A stretch of DNA of 64,000 bases from Spinacia oleracea (taxonomy: Eukaryota; Streptophyta; Magnoliopsida; Caryophyllales; Amaranthaceae). The stretch lies in contig NC_079487.1 of NCBI RefSeq assembly GCF_020520425.1, forward strand, positions 108,162,141 through 108,226,140. The letters run 5' to 3'. The notes under the pieces are model-generated. The model saw only the letters and a program-made list of their open reading frames with translations. It had not been told where the DNA came from and searched no databases. The translations under genes were made by a program, and so were the position numbers. Position 1 is the stretch's first letter, and each line of letters begins with the position of its first letter. This document shows, piece by piece, positions 11,231 to 24,596 of this stretch.

Positions 11231-11372
11231 GGGATAATATCTTTTATTATACACAAAACTTACAAAATAAAAAGTCAATTATATTTATATTTTAACCAAT
11301 AAATATTGTTTTGTACTTGTATATACTTCAACATTGAAGAACGGAGGAAAAGTTACTTAAAAGAGAGCAAAA

Positions 11373-11486
11373 ATGAAGGCAAGAAGAAAGATCGACGTGG
11401 ATAGTGAGTGTGTTAGTGAGACAGAGAAAGAGCATGGTTACCCTAAGCTCTTGTGCTTGACATGCATGGATTATGGAGCTCACATG
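11373..11486 (+). CDS. Possible first exon of an unknown gene
   Basis: An ATG in a purine-rich leader opens a 38-codon frame with a basic start and a Cys-rich end (LLCLTCMDYGAHM). It is followed by GTTTGC, which could be a donor. No following exon or family match is evident. It may be a gene fragment. Confidence 0.2.
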
Positions 11487-11704
11487 GTTTGCCCATCACT
11501 ACAATTTCTCCCTTATTTTCTCTCTCCTCAATCTTTGTCACCTTTATTGTTCTACCTTTCTCGGTTTTTAAGCCAAACATTTTACAACAATTTGGTAAAT
11601 TCAGTTTTCTAGCTTTATTTTGCTCTTTTTATGTCACTTTATTTGTAACATGTACGGAGTACAAAGCTAGTAGTTTTTCTTTTCTGTTGGCCGATGTTGA
11701 ATGA

Positions 11705-13080
11705 GAGAGTTTAAAACGTAATTGTTTCATATGCAACAATTTAACAATTTGAGATGCATAGCATTAGGTTTGTTGATACGTCAAGTTGTCAAGGGAATTG
11801 ATAAGTAACGATAGATGTACATTCATTTGAGAAAAATTATAGGAAACCCACCAAATTAAAGATATATTGAGTACCCCACGCCACCATATACTTTCTATTA
11901 CTATCGATCAACTATGTTACTACCAAAAGAAAAAAATTATACGAGTAAAAGGTAATGATACAACATCAACAATGTTACTTTTATAACAAAATTTTACAAT
12001 TATACACTTTTTTAACGGCTATATTTGCTATGTGTATATATCACGTGATGATGCTATTCTCTCAGACAAAATCTCACTAACACACTTCAATGTTCCATGC
12101 CAAGTACGATACTCGTGACACTACAAATAATTTGTGGAACAAAAAGAACAAATAATGTGTTCATCTTTGCAACAAAAAGAACAAAATAATGTGTTCCTCT
12201 AACTAAAAACAAGGATATAAGTTTGAAGAGGTAGACTTGTAGAAAGATTATTGTAAATATATATGTAGAAAATAAATGTAAAAAATGTGATTGTTCTAGC
12301 TGGGGCACATTATCCATACATCGAATAGTCGGTTCTTAACTTTGGAATATCAACTGTCCAACTGATGGTTAGCTAATTAAGGAGTAACTCAAGTAGTCAA
12401 GAACCACCTACTCACATGTTTAAATTGATTCCTAAGTACAAGAGGTGGGGATTCAACAAACGTGTGGAGCATACCTCCCAAATCATCCAATTTAACTACG
12501 AAAACACAAGTTAGTCAGTCCAGTTACGCGGTTTTTTGCTTGAGTCACTCGTAAGCATTTTGCAGCTGATGAGACTAGACCGTGTAACCTCCAAATCATA
12601 AGGTAAGTCCTCCATCAGCTCCACCAACTTGTGTTGGTTGTATAAGACTATGTGATACGGAGTAGTCACATTATTTAATTTTCTGTCCTATTTACATTGA
12701 TTTGGTAGTTTATTCGGATCGGGAAAAAGACTATATTGACACAATCGTATTGTGATGATGATTCATGACTAGTTGACTACACGATGCATTACATACCACA
12801 ATGTGACAAGCCTAAGTAATAGTAATGGACTATCTACTAAATGTACTAATGGAGTGAAATTTAAGCATTTATTAGGAGGAGAAAATTAGGGCCCCAATGT
12901 TAAGAGAAATAGATGGGTGAATTAAATGACCATTATTTTTGGTGGGGGGTCCTTTGGTATGATGGCATTAGTTATTAAAACTGTCGTTAGCTCACGTGAT
13001 TATGCTACAACAATTTACAATTAAACTGCCGTTTTTTAACATTCCTTCTTAATTACTGTAATTTTTCATTCCATTCCAAC
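11705..13080. other. Spacer upstream of KUP2
   Basis: AT-rich, without supported genes. The minus frame at 12087-12317 is Phe/Leu-rich with no domain, and I treat it as chance. The distal KUP2 promoter presumably lies in the last kilobase. Confidence 0.4.
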
Positions 13081-13605
13081 AATCTTTCTTTCTCTCACAT
13101 TCCACTCTTAAATTTGCAACCTTTCCGGTTCTCCTTCTCCATGGTAAGTCCGTCACTCCTTATCGATTTTTAGTTGCTACGTACTCGTGTTCTTTCTTTT
13201 AAACATTGCCGCCTTAAAAATCTGATTAAATTTTAGTCAATAATGAAAATGTGAATCTTGTTATTATATCGATCTGATTTGCTATGCTCAGAAATGCAGT
13301 CATCTAGCTGCTAAAATGACGTCTTAAAGTTGATGATTTTGTGTGGGTTCCCCATAAAGTTGCTACTTTTTGTTCAATTTTTTTGTCACTGAAAAAGACT
13401 ATTCCTAAAATATTTATAGTAGTATATTGTTTTTGCGCATAGGTGAGATGAAAGTTTCAAGTTTGAAGATATGGGCTGTTCTATTTTAATCTGGGTATCT
13501 CAAAAAATTGCCTCTTGAATCTTGGTTTTTGTTCTAGAAGCTCATAGAACACTCAAACCCTCCCATTTCATCTGGGTTAGTTGAAGAATTTACACCCACA
13601 AAATT
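13081..13605 (+). other. Probable 5' leader of KUP2
   Basis: Pyrimidine-rich leader sequence is followed by CTCCATG|GTAAGT, a consensus donor at about 13143. Plant KUP genes commonly have a 5'-UTR intron. The acceptor is not fixed; TAG|GTGAGA near 13443 is one candidate. Confidence 0.4.
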
Positions 13606-16600
13606 ATGGACACTAATAGAAATTGCTGGGGGTCCAACAATAATAAGGTACTAATTACTTTCCACCCCTTTAATTTCATCCTGATTTTGTGTTTTAATTA
13701 TTTTCAATTTTTTTTTTGGATTTTATTTTGGTAGGACAAATCTTGGAAAGCAGTATTGGTATTAGCATATCAAAGCTTGGGAGTAGTATATGGGGATTTG
13801 AGTATTTCTCCATTGTATGTGTTCAAGAGTACATTTGCAGATGACATTCATCATTCTGAAACAAATGAAGAAATTTTTGGTGTTCTTTCATTTGTTTTCT
13901 GGACTCTTACTTTAATCCCTTTGTTTAAGTATGTTTTCATAGTGTTAAGAGCAGATGACAATGGTGAAGGTAAGATTTTGTTCACCTAAATTTGAAATTG
14001 TGTTAGATTTTATACCATTTTTGATTTGTTGTTAATGGTAGGTAGATTGTAAATAATTATACCAATTTTTTTTGTGTGAAGGTGGTACTTTTGCGCTTTA
14101 TTCATTGATATGTAGGCATGCGAAAGTGAGTCTTTTGCCAAATAGACAGGCATCTGATGAAGATGTTAGTACATATAAGATGGAGCATCCTCCTCAGAGT
14201 AATAGCACTTCTAAGGTTAAAATGGTGCTTGAGAAGCATAAGTCTTTGCGGACTGCATTGCTTGTATTGGTTCTTCTTGGTACTTGTATGGTTATTGGAG
14301 ATGGACTCCTTACTCCTGCTATTTCTGGTATAATTTTCTGTCTTTGGCTAGCTTTTTCCGTGGCTTTTGTTGTTCGGACTCTTTGTTTCGCCTTAAGAAC
14401 TTGTGTCGGATCCTGGACACTTTGTTTTAGACCATACAAGATGTAACTTTAAAAAATAAGAATAGCCGAGTTTGACACTTGGACACATACTCGTGTCTGA
14501 CTTCGAGCAATATAGATATTTAGGAACAGTCTTTCTAGTTTCAGATTGAAGATTTTATTTTGTTGGAATGAAATGTTTTCTTTACTTTCCATGTTTGATT
14601 CTAATGTTTTGTCGGAGAGAAATTGAAGATTCTCTTTATTGATCAAGAGTAACATGTGTGAGAATACTCTTGCCTGCCTCTCTGCTGATGTTGTGTGCTT
14701 TTTAAATGTAGTTTTCACTGCTGTTTCTGGCCTCGAGTCATTGATGTCCCATGAGAATCATCAATGTAAGCCTTCTAAACTCGTTTGAGGTTCTTCTTTC
14801 ACTGATTTTAGATTGTCTGTTAGAATGTTCTGATCATAAGTATGCAAATTGTTTCTTTGTTCATAGATTTCGAAGTCTAGCTTGTATCTGTAGCATGTCA
14901 TACACTCTATTACCAGAATCATTATGAAACCAAGCTAATTTTTGTTCTTGATACGAACATGACATAGAAAATTGTATTATGTCCAATTAACGTGAGTCAC
15001 GTGACAATCAACTAATTTGACCAGTTACTTTTCAAAGCAAACATTCTCAGTACTTCATTGTGATCACTGTTTTATAGTATTGGATAATTTGGATTGTCTT
15101 AGCTTGGTCACTTCTTGTTAGGCACATCTGCAACTTGGCTTAGAATTTTCGTTATTGTTATTCTCGTCTTTTGTTTATAGAATATTTTGCTAGGAGGTCC
15201 ACTGGATCTCTTTTAAGTTAATAGTTAGCTATCTGGGTATTTGGCTTGAAATGATGACCACACTGCTTTATATTGATATCGAAAAAGACTGTTGATAAAG
15301 TTTTCCACCTATCATGTATGTTGGAAACCTGTGGTCTACGTTTTATTCATTAAGTACGTTTTTTCCTCCCTAAGTTATTCCCAAGTTGGACTAGAAATTG
15401 CGGTCCTAGTGAAAGGTAGGTGTTCCTGTCCACGAATTATCAAAAAACACAACTTTGAAAACAGAGAAATAGTCGAAGGAGTGTCAAGCACAGATGGAGC
15501 TCTTAGATTTTTAGTAATGAACTGGGTAGAAAATAAAATGACTGGATTAGTTTTTCTAAGGCACAGAGTCGCACTATGTTAGTTTGCTCAAGGGCAGTTC
15601 ATCTTTCAGATAATAAAAAAAAAATTAAAAAATAAAAAGAAACATATTGAAGATTATTTTTTAAAGAAATACTCTTGTAAAATTAATAGAAGTTTTAAAT
15701 TTTATATAAATTATTGGTAAACTTGATAAATTTGACCAAAAAATCAAATGTGGGTTGTGGCCTGTTGTTTTGGGATGGAATGAGCAGACTATACCATCTT
15801 TTGTGCTCCTTTGACTTTCGATGTGTTGGCACTGGTGTTAGTGAGCCCACAATTTGAGTGGTGATAATGTGTGTGGGAAAACATACACATTGTGCCATTG
15901 TGGTGGTTACTTACTAGATATCATGGTTGAAGGACTAGTTACTTCTTTGAAAACCTTGGGGATTTAAGTCACTTTTGTACGGCATTATATGCTAGTATTT
16001 GCAGATTATAATTAAGAGGATTTACATCTTTGCTTTCCAAATATAGTGTTAGGAGATCTTAATTTAAATTTGTCATTAAAGGGTAATATGGGATAGGTTT
16101 AATTTTACTTACTAAATTTAGTTAGTGTCCGATCATTTAGGGAGTGTAATAATACTACTTGAGAAGCAACTTCTTAATTACCGGGTATTTCATAAGTGTA
16201 GCTAATATATTTCTAACCCTAGTTGAACTGCTTTTCTACTTCAAGTTGAACACATTTTAATGACGATTTTATTACACTTCATTTGCAGATGCTGTGATTC
16301 CAATCACATGCTTCATCTTAGTCTGCCTTTTTGCTCTTCAACATTATGGAACACATCGAGTTGGATTCGTCTTTGCCCCTATAGTTTTGATCTGGCTATT
16401 ATGCATAAGTGGTCTGGGGTTATATAATATCCTTCGTTGGAATCCACATGTTTATCAAGCTATTTCACCATATTATATGTACAAGTTCTTGAAGAAGACT
16501 ACAATAAGCGGATGGATGTCTTTGGGAGGTGTTCTGCTGTGCATTACAGGTGAAATTACTACCTTATTCTCTCAAGTACTATACCTATTATCAATCTGAA

Positions 16601-18885
16601 ATTCGCTGATGACTTCATCTTTACCCAGATGTATTTCGGACCCAAGTATTGACCTCTTATTAGTGCCCTTTTATATCCCTATCATTAGCTCGCAAGTTAG
16701 TAATTAGCCACCGTGAATTATAGTGTGGCGACCTTTTTTTTTTTAAAAAAAATAATCTCATCTCCTCATATTGAACAAGCAACGGGCTGAGAGTCTCCTT
16801 AATTAAGTTTACACAAAGATCCTAACCTTCCTCTTTGCAGGTTCTGAGGCAATGTTTGCTGATTTAGGCCACTTCTCTTATATGGCAATTCAGGTAAATA
16901 TTGCAATTTCCATGTTTGAAGAGTTATTCAGTCATTTTGAGCAGAAGTTCTGTTGTCTATGGTTTTTCTTGTATTTTAATGCACTCAGCCACAACCAGGA
17001 ATTCTGACCGCCCGTCTCTTGCAGATTGCTTTCACTTTTCTGGTATATCCTACGCTCATACTAGCTTATATGGGTCAAGCAGCATATTTGTCAATGCATC
17101 ACGAGAATGCTGATGCAATCAGTTTTTACCTCTCTGTGCCAGGTACCTCAATTTTCTACCTCACTAAGCATTATAACAATTAACAAGTCTTATTTCTTCC
17201 AAAATAAGTTTGTTGCTAAAGCAAAAAGCATACATAGAGGCTGAAGCAATATCTTTATAGGAAACATTTTACTGATGATATGACTACCTTATAACTTAGA
17301 TGTTGAAGTAATGCTTAAACTGAGTTTGCCTCTAGAAGTCTAGAGTCTTACACATTGTAGGAAGATCTCATGTTATTTGATTTAGCAGTAAGAAAATTGA
17401 CGCTGAAACTTATGGTGCAGAGAAGGTCAAGTGGCCAGTAATTCTGGTAGCAATTCTTGCTTCAGTTGTGGGAAGTCAAGCAATTATAAGTGGGACATTC
17501 TCAATCATTAACCAAAGCCAATCACTTGGTTGTTTCCCCAGAGTCAAAGTGGTTCACACCTCAGATAAGATACACGGCCAGATATATATTCCTGAGATAA
17601 ACTGGATACTGATGGTACTTTGTATTGCTGTTACAATAGGATTCAGAGATACGAAACATTTGGGGAATGCATCAGGTACTTTAATTTTCGCATTTGTTAC
17701 TCTTGCTAAACTTTTTTCTACCATATTTATTTTCAGTTTAGTTTTTGGCATGCTAAGAAACTTCAAATTCTCATTTGCCCTGCAGGATTAGCAGTGATGA
17801 CAGTGATGTTGGTGACTACTTGCCTAATGTCCTTGGTCATGGTTTTATGCTGGCATAAACCTCCAATTTTAGCTCTATGTTTCCTTCTCTTTTTCGGTTC
17901 GATCGAAATTCTCTACTTCTCGGCTTCTCTTGTAAAGATTGCCGAGGGTGCCTGGCTTCCGATCCTGCTAGCCCTCATTCTTATGACCATCATGTTTGTA
18001 TGGCACTACGCCACCATCAAAAAGTACGAATTTGACCTCCACAACAAAGTCTCCTTGGAATGGTTGCTAGCCTTAGGTCCAAGCCTAGGAATATCGCGGG
18101 TCCCAGGCATTGGCATGGTCTTTACCGACCTCACTTCTGGCATCCCGGCAAACTTCTCTCGGTTTGTCACAAATCTCCCTGCATTCCACAAGGTATTGGT
18201 GTTTGTGTGTGTGAAGTCTGTTCCTGTTCCCTACATTCCCCCAGCTGAGAGATACCTTATTAGCCGTGTGGGGCCCCCAACTCACCGATCTTATCGGTGC
18301 ATAATCCGATATGGATACCGTGACGTCCACCAAGACATAGATTCATTCGAGTCTGAGCTAGCTACAAAGTTGGACGAGTTCATCCGTTATGATTGGGTTC
18401 GGGACCAAGGAGAAGCCCAGCAGTCCTTTGATTATGACGAGGCCCGGTTAAACGAATCTAATGGGTGTAGATTAGCCGTGGCAGGTACCGTGAGATACTC
18501 CCGTGAACCACCGTATGAGATTGATGAAAACCCGCAACCAGCAAGCGTGTCCATTGGACTGCCAACAGTTGACAGCATGGGGGATATTATGGAAATGGAG
18601 CCTGTGAAACGAAGAGTAAGATTTGCTGATCAAGCATGGTCATGTGATGAGAGAGAAAGTCAGATGCTTCAAGAATTAGATGATCTATGGGATGCTCAGC
18701 AAGCTGGGAGTGCATTTATAATAGGGCATTCCCATGTTAGAGCTAAACAAGGGTCATCTTTTTTCAAGAGGATTGCCATTAATTTTGGGTACAATTTTCT
18801 TAGAAGGAATTGCAGGGGACCTGATGTTGCGCTCAGGGTGCCACCAGTGTCGCTTCTTGAGGTTGGCATGGTCTATGTTGTTTAG
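13606..18885 (+). CDS. KUP2: KUP/HAK/KT potassium transporter, KUP2-type
   Basis: Nine exons close in phase: 13606-13647, 13735-13969, 14082-14327, 14712-14765, 16289-16549, 16841-16893, 17025-17142, 17421-17675 and 17786-18885. They encode 787 residues, the usual length for this family. The product is a K+/H+-coupled potassium uptake carrier with about 12 membrane segments, most likely in the plasma or vacuolar membrane. Family signatures are [15 protein letters not shown] near residue 30, [10 protein letters not shown]-like loop, [49 protein letters not shown] and IPEINWILM. The cytosolic tail ends [11 protein letters not shown]. The wording of the N-terminal loop and tail matches Arabidopsis KUP2 better than KUP6 or KUP8. 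Intron 4 is 1.5 kb. No disruption is seen. Paralogue assignment is from memory of the family. Confidence 0.93.
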
Positions 18886-19297
18886 GACTTGGATTATGCT
18901 TTGTAATTAGTTTTTAACTTAAATCGGTTTTGTTAATACACATGAAAAGAGAGCGAGCAGGCTGTTTTTGTGCACTGTTACGTAATAGCGGGAAGTTTAG
19001 GGCATGTTTCATGTCTGCTTAAAAAGAAATGGTTTGTAAAGTTTAAATTTTCTGATGTTTTAGCATTTTACTTGTTTTGACCCAGTGGCAAAAACTAAGG
19101 GTTTGTTTATGATAATTGATAGGCCAGAGGTCTGAATCCCCCCTCCTCTATTTGTAATTCTTTGTAGGCTATTGCACCCTCCTTAATGGGGAAATAGGCT
19201 TCTTAATATGGTGAGGAGGACAAAACTCATATTTTTCATTCAGTTTGCTACTCTTCAAGCCTTCTAACCAGCGTACCGAGTACATACATCATTAAAT
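18886..19297 (+). other. 3' UTR and downstream flank of KUP2
   Basis: Non-coding sequence following the KUP2 stop. The exact polyadenylation site cannot be fixed by eye. Confidence 0.4.
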
Positions 19298-19818
19298 TTA
19301 GAAAAAATTATTTTTTACTACCTATAAAAATTATTTTTTACCACCTAAAAAATTAAAAACTTGTGTTTTACCACCTAAAATTGAATTAAAATTTATTTTT
19401 TACCATCTGGAAAAAAAAAAATGAAACATTTATGTATGGTTACCTAATTTAATGTTCCTTTAATTTTTTACACTTTGTATGATTTTCTTTTACTCTTCCA
19501 CCCTTCGCTCTTTATTTTCAGTAAACTTTGTCAATTTTGTCAATTAATGGTGGTGAAACAATTATGTAAATTCTTGGAACATAAGGAAATTGGGGAAGAA
19601 AAGAGAGTTAAATACATTAAATCGTGTAAGAATAGAACATATAAGAATTATTACCGTTATTGTGACCCTCTACATATAAGAAGTATATTTTTTCATTTTT
19701 CAGGTGGTAAAAAACAAGTTTTAATTTTTTTTAGTGGTAAAATACAAGTTTTAGTTTTTTTGGTTGTAAAAAATAATTTTTAAATTTATTCCGATGATAA
19801 AATATATTTTTTCCTAAA
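19298..19818. mobile_element. Fold-back MITE-like element
   Basis: The left part (TTTAGAAAAAATTATTTTTT, then repeated TTTTACCACC motifs) is mirrored on the right by GGTGGTAAAA and AAATATATTTTTTCCTAAA. Arms of about 100 bp pair imperfectly. The target duplication is unclear. No coding. Confidence 0.5.
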
Positions 19819-20176
19819 ATTTAAGCCAATAACTTAAAAAATAAGGCTACGAAAAGGTTGAAATTCCTTGGTAGAAATACTTGCAATTTGCAAAAATGTA
19901 TGGCACACAAAAGAATCTGACGCAAAGCCTCCCAATTGACTAGTAAGCTAAAGAGCCACGTCTTCTTTGTTTCCTAACCAAGATTTTCTGAGTGGTAACT
20001 AATCTCCCACAGAACGTGGCTCTTGTCACCTAGCAACCTTAACTTACAAGCCCCACAAATTTGAACTGCTTATTTTCTAAAAATAACAATTTTCATACAC
20101 ACATATATAATATAGTAATATAGTCTATAGTCTTAAAATTCTTATTACAAACATCTTAACAGAACAAAAAGGAAAG
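19819..20176 (+). promoter_or_regulatory. Upstream region of the plastid-type gene
   Basis: 358 bp between the MITE and the ATG at 20177. It contains the ACGTGGC core twice (CCACGTC near 19958 and AACGTGGC near 20014), similar to G-box/ABRE-like elements. A TATA-like ATATAATATAG lies near 20105. Confidence 0.35.
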
Positions 20177-21332
20177 ATGGGATTCAGAACATTGCCCCTA
20201 TCATCTTCCCAAAATGGGATCTTCCAACAATCCATAATAGCTCCTAAAACCATGCTCAGACAAAGTTATAGACAGAGTAACACAGTAAGAGTAGTCTCGG
20301 CGAAGAAGGAAGACGACGAGGAGCAACCAAAGAAGACAAAGCAATCGTTTTTTACGAGTGTCACCGATGCTTTGGATTTTGCTCAAGCTAGGTCAGTTGA
20401 GGATGCTCAGCTTATTGAGGAGGCTAGAGAAACGACTGGCTCAGGCCGTCAGATGAGTAAAGAACAGGTACTAATCTTGGTTTAACTTTTTATTCTGGGC
20501 TTTTCTTTTTGGTTAGGAGGATTTCGAGAGAAAAAGAGCTTTTTGGAATGAATTAGAGGTTTGACCTTTAGAAAAAGCTAATTAAAAGTGTTTGGTTAGG
20601 GAAGGTTTGGGTAAAAAGTTAATTAGAATATGAAAGTGTTTGGTTACGAGAGGTTTGGAAGATAGTTTTGGTAAAATGCTAACTTTGAAAAAATTTAATA
20701 TAGAAGCTTTTCATAATTAGAGGTTTGAGGAAGTGAAAGAAAATGACAAATTTATCCTATTATTGCCTATAATTACTTCCACTACCAACTTTGATACTCT
20801 ACATTATTGTTATCCTAAAATATTACTCACAGTTCCGGTTAATACAAACCGCTAATAGCTAATTTAACCAATTAGTCAAACCAGATAATACGAACAGCTA
20901 ATTGTTATCCGCTAGTCAAATCAGCTAGCAACTCCGAACCAAACATGGCCTTACTGTTCCCCTTACGTAGTTTTGATTCTAAGGTCTTTGGTATTTTTTT
21001 CCTTTGATGTTTAGTATGGAGCTCTTCGGAGGAAAATCGGAGGAACATACAAGGATTTCTTCAAGTCATATGTCGAAGGTATGCACTATCAACAATTCAC
21101 CCGCTGTTAGATGTTAGCTATTCGCCGTATTGTTTACTTAATCTTGAATTTTGGTCATGTAGTGGATGGGCAATATGTGGAGGAAGGATGGGTGGACAAA
21201 ACCTGCAAAGTGTGCAAGAAAGATACAGCAGGTGAAGCAAGGCAAAAGGACAAGCTTGGGAGATATGTTCATGTTGCTTGTCTTGACAAAAAGAATTCTG
21301 GCAACTTTTTTACTAATCTCTTCTTCAGATGA
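20177..21332 (+). CDS. Predicted plastid protein of unknown function
   Basis: Three exons, 20177-20467, 21015-21078 and 21163-21332, join in phase to 174 residues. The first 45 residues are rich in Ser, Gln and Arg and nearly free of acid until KKEDDEE, which looks like a chloroplast transit peptide. The mature part has an acidic/helical segment (DALDFAQARSVEDAQLIEEAR) and a conserved-looking block YGALRRKIGGTYKDFFKSYVE. The C-terminal domain has C-x2-C about 20 residues before another cysteine (CKVCKK ... HVACLDKK), resembling half of a zinc ribbon. I recognise the general look of a conserved plant plastid protein but not a named family. No function is assigned. Confidence 0.75.
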
Positions 21333-21708
21333 CCGGAGCTGCTAATGTTCCTGAAGAATTTTGTTTCATAAAGGTCAATCATTTGGTAGCAATATATACA
21401 GTATACTTGTATGTAATTTCCTACTCATTGTTCTACAATCTACATGTAATGTTTCAATGTTGGTTTTCTTGTACGCACTTGCTGTATTAGCTTGTTCCAT
21501 TTGTTTGCCACAAAAATTGGTGGTACTATTGATATTGTGAAATATATAGACTAAATTAATTTTGGTTGAGATATTCTGATTAATCAATAGAACTTCGAGC
21601 AAAAAGAAGTACCTGAAAGCCTCTTGTAAATTAGTGATCAAACCTTAGTACTAGTCTAGGCCAGACTGCATTGGTTTCAGACTTTCTGTACCCGAGCCTC
21701 GGGTCTAA
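21333..21708 (+). other. 3' UTR and spacer
   Basis: Likely 3' UTR of the preceding gene, then AT-rich spacer. Nothing else seen. Confidence 0.4.
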
Positions 21709-22038
21709 GACTCCGTTTGGTTTGGTGTAAAACATTTTCAATGGAAAATGATTTTCCATGAAAAACATCTTCAAAGGAAAACACAATTCCAAACTAGTTT
21801 TCCTTTGTTTAGTTACTTTGAAGAAGATGGTGAAGATTGAGGGGAAGAAGGGAGAGGGTGGTAAGGAGGAAATGTGGAAAAGTGGTTTCCCTTCCTTTCA
21901 AATGGAAAAAGCTTTTCTACCTTTTAAAGAGTTTTGGAAAATTATTTTCCATCCCTTGCCAAACCAAACAACGTAAAATGATTGAAAAGGGGAAAATCAT
22001 TTTCCATGAAAACGTTTTACACCCTACCAAACGGAACC
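21709..22038. mobile_element. MITE with CCGTTTGGT termini
   Basis: The left end CTCCGTTTGGTTTGGTGTAA and the inverted right end TTCCGTTTGGTAGGGTGTAA pair and continue through AAAACnTTTTCA and TGGAAAATGATTTTCC. The element is about 330 bp with no coding. Its target duplication was not resolved. Confidence 0.65.
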
Positions 22039-22109
22039 ACGGTTAGTTGTTAACAAATAATCTCAGTACTCTGAAACCAGAAATTGATAAGCAATTCTTC
22101 TGGTAAGTT

Positions 22110-22558
22110 TCATACTAAAGAAGCAGCATCAACATCTAGTTAGCTTGCAAGTAAATGGTTCACATTACAACAACACATATCAGTAGTTTCATACTTTCAA
22201 TACAGGAAGCGGGAGGTTATAGAAATCAGTGACACACGGCACTTAATTCAAACAAAATAGCAACCGTGAGCAGGACTTGCTAAAATCGTGATTTGCAGTA
22301 TACATTGTCACAAAGCAATATATCTTCTGAGATTATTAGAAGGGATCAATGATCATTGGTTAAGTAATGGATGCGCAAAGCTGAGATTGACAAACAATAC
22401 AACAGAGTAACAACATAAAGCAGCAACATCTAATACATGGAGAGTCTGCGATTTTAATTCCCGAACCAACAAAGACAGATTCAACCATAACAAAATCATA
22501 TTTTGCATATAATAATGAGTACATTATAGCATCTGACAGCAAGGGATTTAAATGACAC
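22110..22558 (-). other. 3' UTR of PAC1 (approximate)
   Basis: Non-coding sequence directly downstream, in the minus sense, of the PAC1 stop. Short frames here have no features. The left edge is a guess. Confidence 0.4.
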
Positions 22559-23311
22559 TCAAGAGGCTTCTGCAGCAGGTTGAGTCAATCCAGCTATAGC
22601 CAATAACTCGTTCAAGGATTCTGGAGAGTGTACCTGATACTTGACTTTCCCAGAAGGCAGAAGATAAACTTCAGCCAATTCCAGCTTCTCTGAGGTAAGA
22701 CTTGTGCTGTCCATTGTCTTACCAAGGACCTTTAACGCAAGCTGAACAGCACCTTCGCGGTTAATATCATCCTTGTAGTCCTGCTTAAGCATCGACTGTG
22801 CAGCCTGATTGTTAGCTCCTATTGCCATTGCCTTCCACCCACCATAGTTTCCACTCGGGTCACTCATATAAAGCTGAAACCCATAATTCTTGTCCCACCC
22901 AGCAAACAGAAAGGAAACACCAAAAGGTCGAAGCCCACCAAACTGTGTATAACCTTGCTTGGTATCACAAAGGGACTGGACTAACTGCTCAACAGGCATG
23001 GATTCTTGGTACGAAAAAGTGTAACGCTGAGCTTGGACTCGAGCTGTGTTTATCAGAATGTTTGCATCAGACATAATACCAGCCACAGCACAAGCTACAT
23101 GATCATCAATCTTATACATCTTCTCATTTGAAGTAGAGGTTTGAAGAAGCTTTGAAGTAACCTTCTTCTCACCAACCAAAACAACCCCATCATTAGCCAA
23201 AATCCCTATGGCACTTCCAGCATTTCCAATCGCCTCCATGGCGTACTCCACCTGGTAAAGACGACCCTCCGGAGAGAATATCGTCGTTCGGCTATCATAC
23301 CTCCGAGACAT
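22559..23311 (-). CDS. PAC1: 20S proteasome subunit alpha type-4
   Basis: An uninterrupted 250-residue frame has the expected length. The alpha-subunit N-terminal signature is intact at residues 4-33 ([20 protein letters not shown], then AMEAIGNAG). The Ntn-hydrolase core follows ([50 protein letters not shown]). The subunit sits in the outer alpha ring of the 20S core particle, which gates substrate entry in cytosol and nucleus; alpha subunits are not catalytic. The wording fits alpha-4 (PAC1). The coding region lacks introns, but the 5' UTR is probably split: acceptor TAG at 23318-23320 and donor GTAAGT at 23836-23841. Confidence 0.95.
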   Translation of the reverse strand: MSRRYDSRTTIFSPEGRLYQVEYAMEAIGNAGSAIGILANDGVVLVGEKKVTSKLLQTSTSNEKMYKIDDHVACAVAGIMSDANILINTARVQAQRYTFSYQESMPVEQLVQSLCDTKQGYTQFGGLRPFGVSFLFAGWDKNYGFQLYMSDPSGNYGGWKAMAIGANNQAAQSMLKQDYKDDINREGAVQLALKVLGKTMDSTSLTSEKLELAEVYLLPSGKVKYQVHSPESLNELLAIAGLTQPAAEAS

Positions 23312-23317
23312 GATTCA

Positions 23318-23841
23318 CTACCATCAACATAATAACACATCATTACACATTATCCTCCAACAATATGATCTCATTCATCAATAAAATCTACGGCATTGCT
23401 CAAGAAAATCATCTCATTTATCCATCAAAACACAATACAAGAAATATATCAGAAGAGATTAAAACCCCATAAAACAAAGATAGATTTCAAGATAATCCAG
23501 ATTTATACAAACAGAGTTCAACTAAATTCGAAGAAATTTACAACAGTGTATGCTATTAAGAAAATCCCAGTTCAAATTCACAGTTGCTACGCTAAACTGA
23601 AATTTAAAATCGTAGAATCTAATCAAAAGTATAACATGCTAATTCGGTACTCCGTATTTCGAGCTCCATTTTCCAATTTGAGTTCTTTGTATTTTGAATT
23701 TATCATTTGAATCGATTATGCATCTTATAGATCAATGCAAAATACAAATGCAATATAATATCAGCAAAATTATGTAGCCAGAAATCCAGAAAGTAAAATC
23801 CTAAATTGAATGAGTGAAGAGACGGGAAGAATAATACTTAC
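23318..23841 (-). other. 5'-UTR intron of PAC1
   Basis: On the minus strand a consensus donor (TTG|GTAAGT-like, 23841-23836) and an acceptor (GGTAG, ending at 23318) flank 524 bp of AT-rich sequence. This leaves six untranslated bases before the ATG. It is inferred from splice consensus only. Confidence 0.5.
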
Positions 23842-24596
23842 AATAATGGATAAAATGTAGCTTCAACAATCTCAATCTTTCAGTTCTCTGTGTTTCTGCA
23901 ACTACTTTTGTTACTCTTTTGCCCAAACTCCTCTCTGGTTATTATTTTGCTAGTCTTTGTTTTCTTGAGGAAGAGGCCACCTCTTTTTTTCCTTTGCTTT
24001 TTTAAAAAGAAAAAGTAAAGAAGACCACTTTTAGATGGGCTTACTTTTGTTTTTTGTTTTTTTCTTTGAACAATCCAGCCCATTGAGTTGTGGTACGAAT
24101 GTACGATGGTATCCACAAATCATAATATCCCACCATCGCAGACTCATTAGGCCTAGTCACTTTTTAAACCCGAATCAGTTCCAACCGAATTCGAGATTGA
24201 CAGGAATCGAAATTAAGTTCAATCCGAAACATTTTATGATTCGACTTCACGAGAATCAAAGTTATCTGAATCAAATCGACCCGAATAGAAATATTGACTC
24301 GACATTAACTGATTTTGACGTGACCCGAATCGTTTATAATCGATCAGATGACCCAATTAGACAGCCATACTAATATTGTAAATTCTTTAATAAAGACTAA
24401 TAACTTATATACGATATACACACTTTCGAATCAATCTTGACATCCTCCCCAATTTGCACTAAAAAAAGAATGGATGGAATTCATTCACAGTTCCCATAAA
24501 TAACGTTCTAAACAAGTGAGAGAGTCAACCATACGAAGCGTTTTGTCCTAATACTCCACAGAAACCCGCGTTTAGAAACCTCAACGATCGGGAAAT
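23842..24596. other. Divergent intergenic region between PAC1 and ETG1
   Basis: Shared promoter space for two divergently transcribed genes. A patch at about 24150-24370 with repeated CCGAATC / GACCCGAA motifs looks like an old repeat remnant. No gene is seen. Confidence 0.4.
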
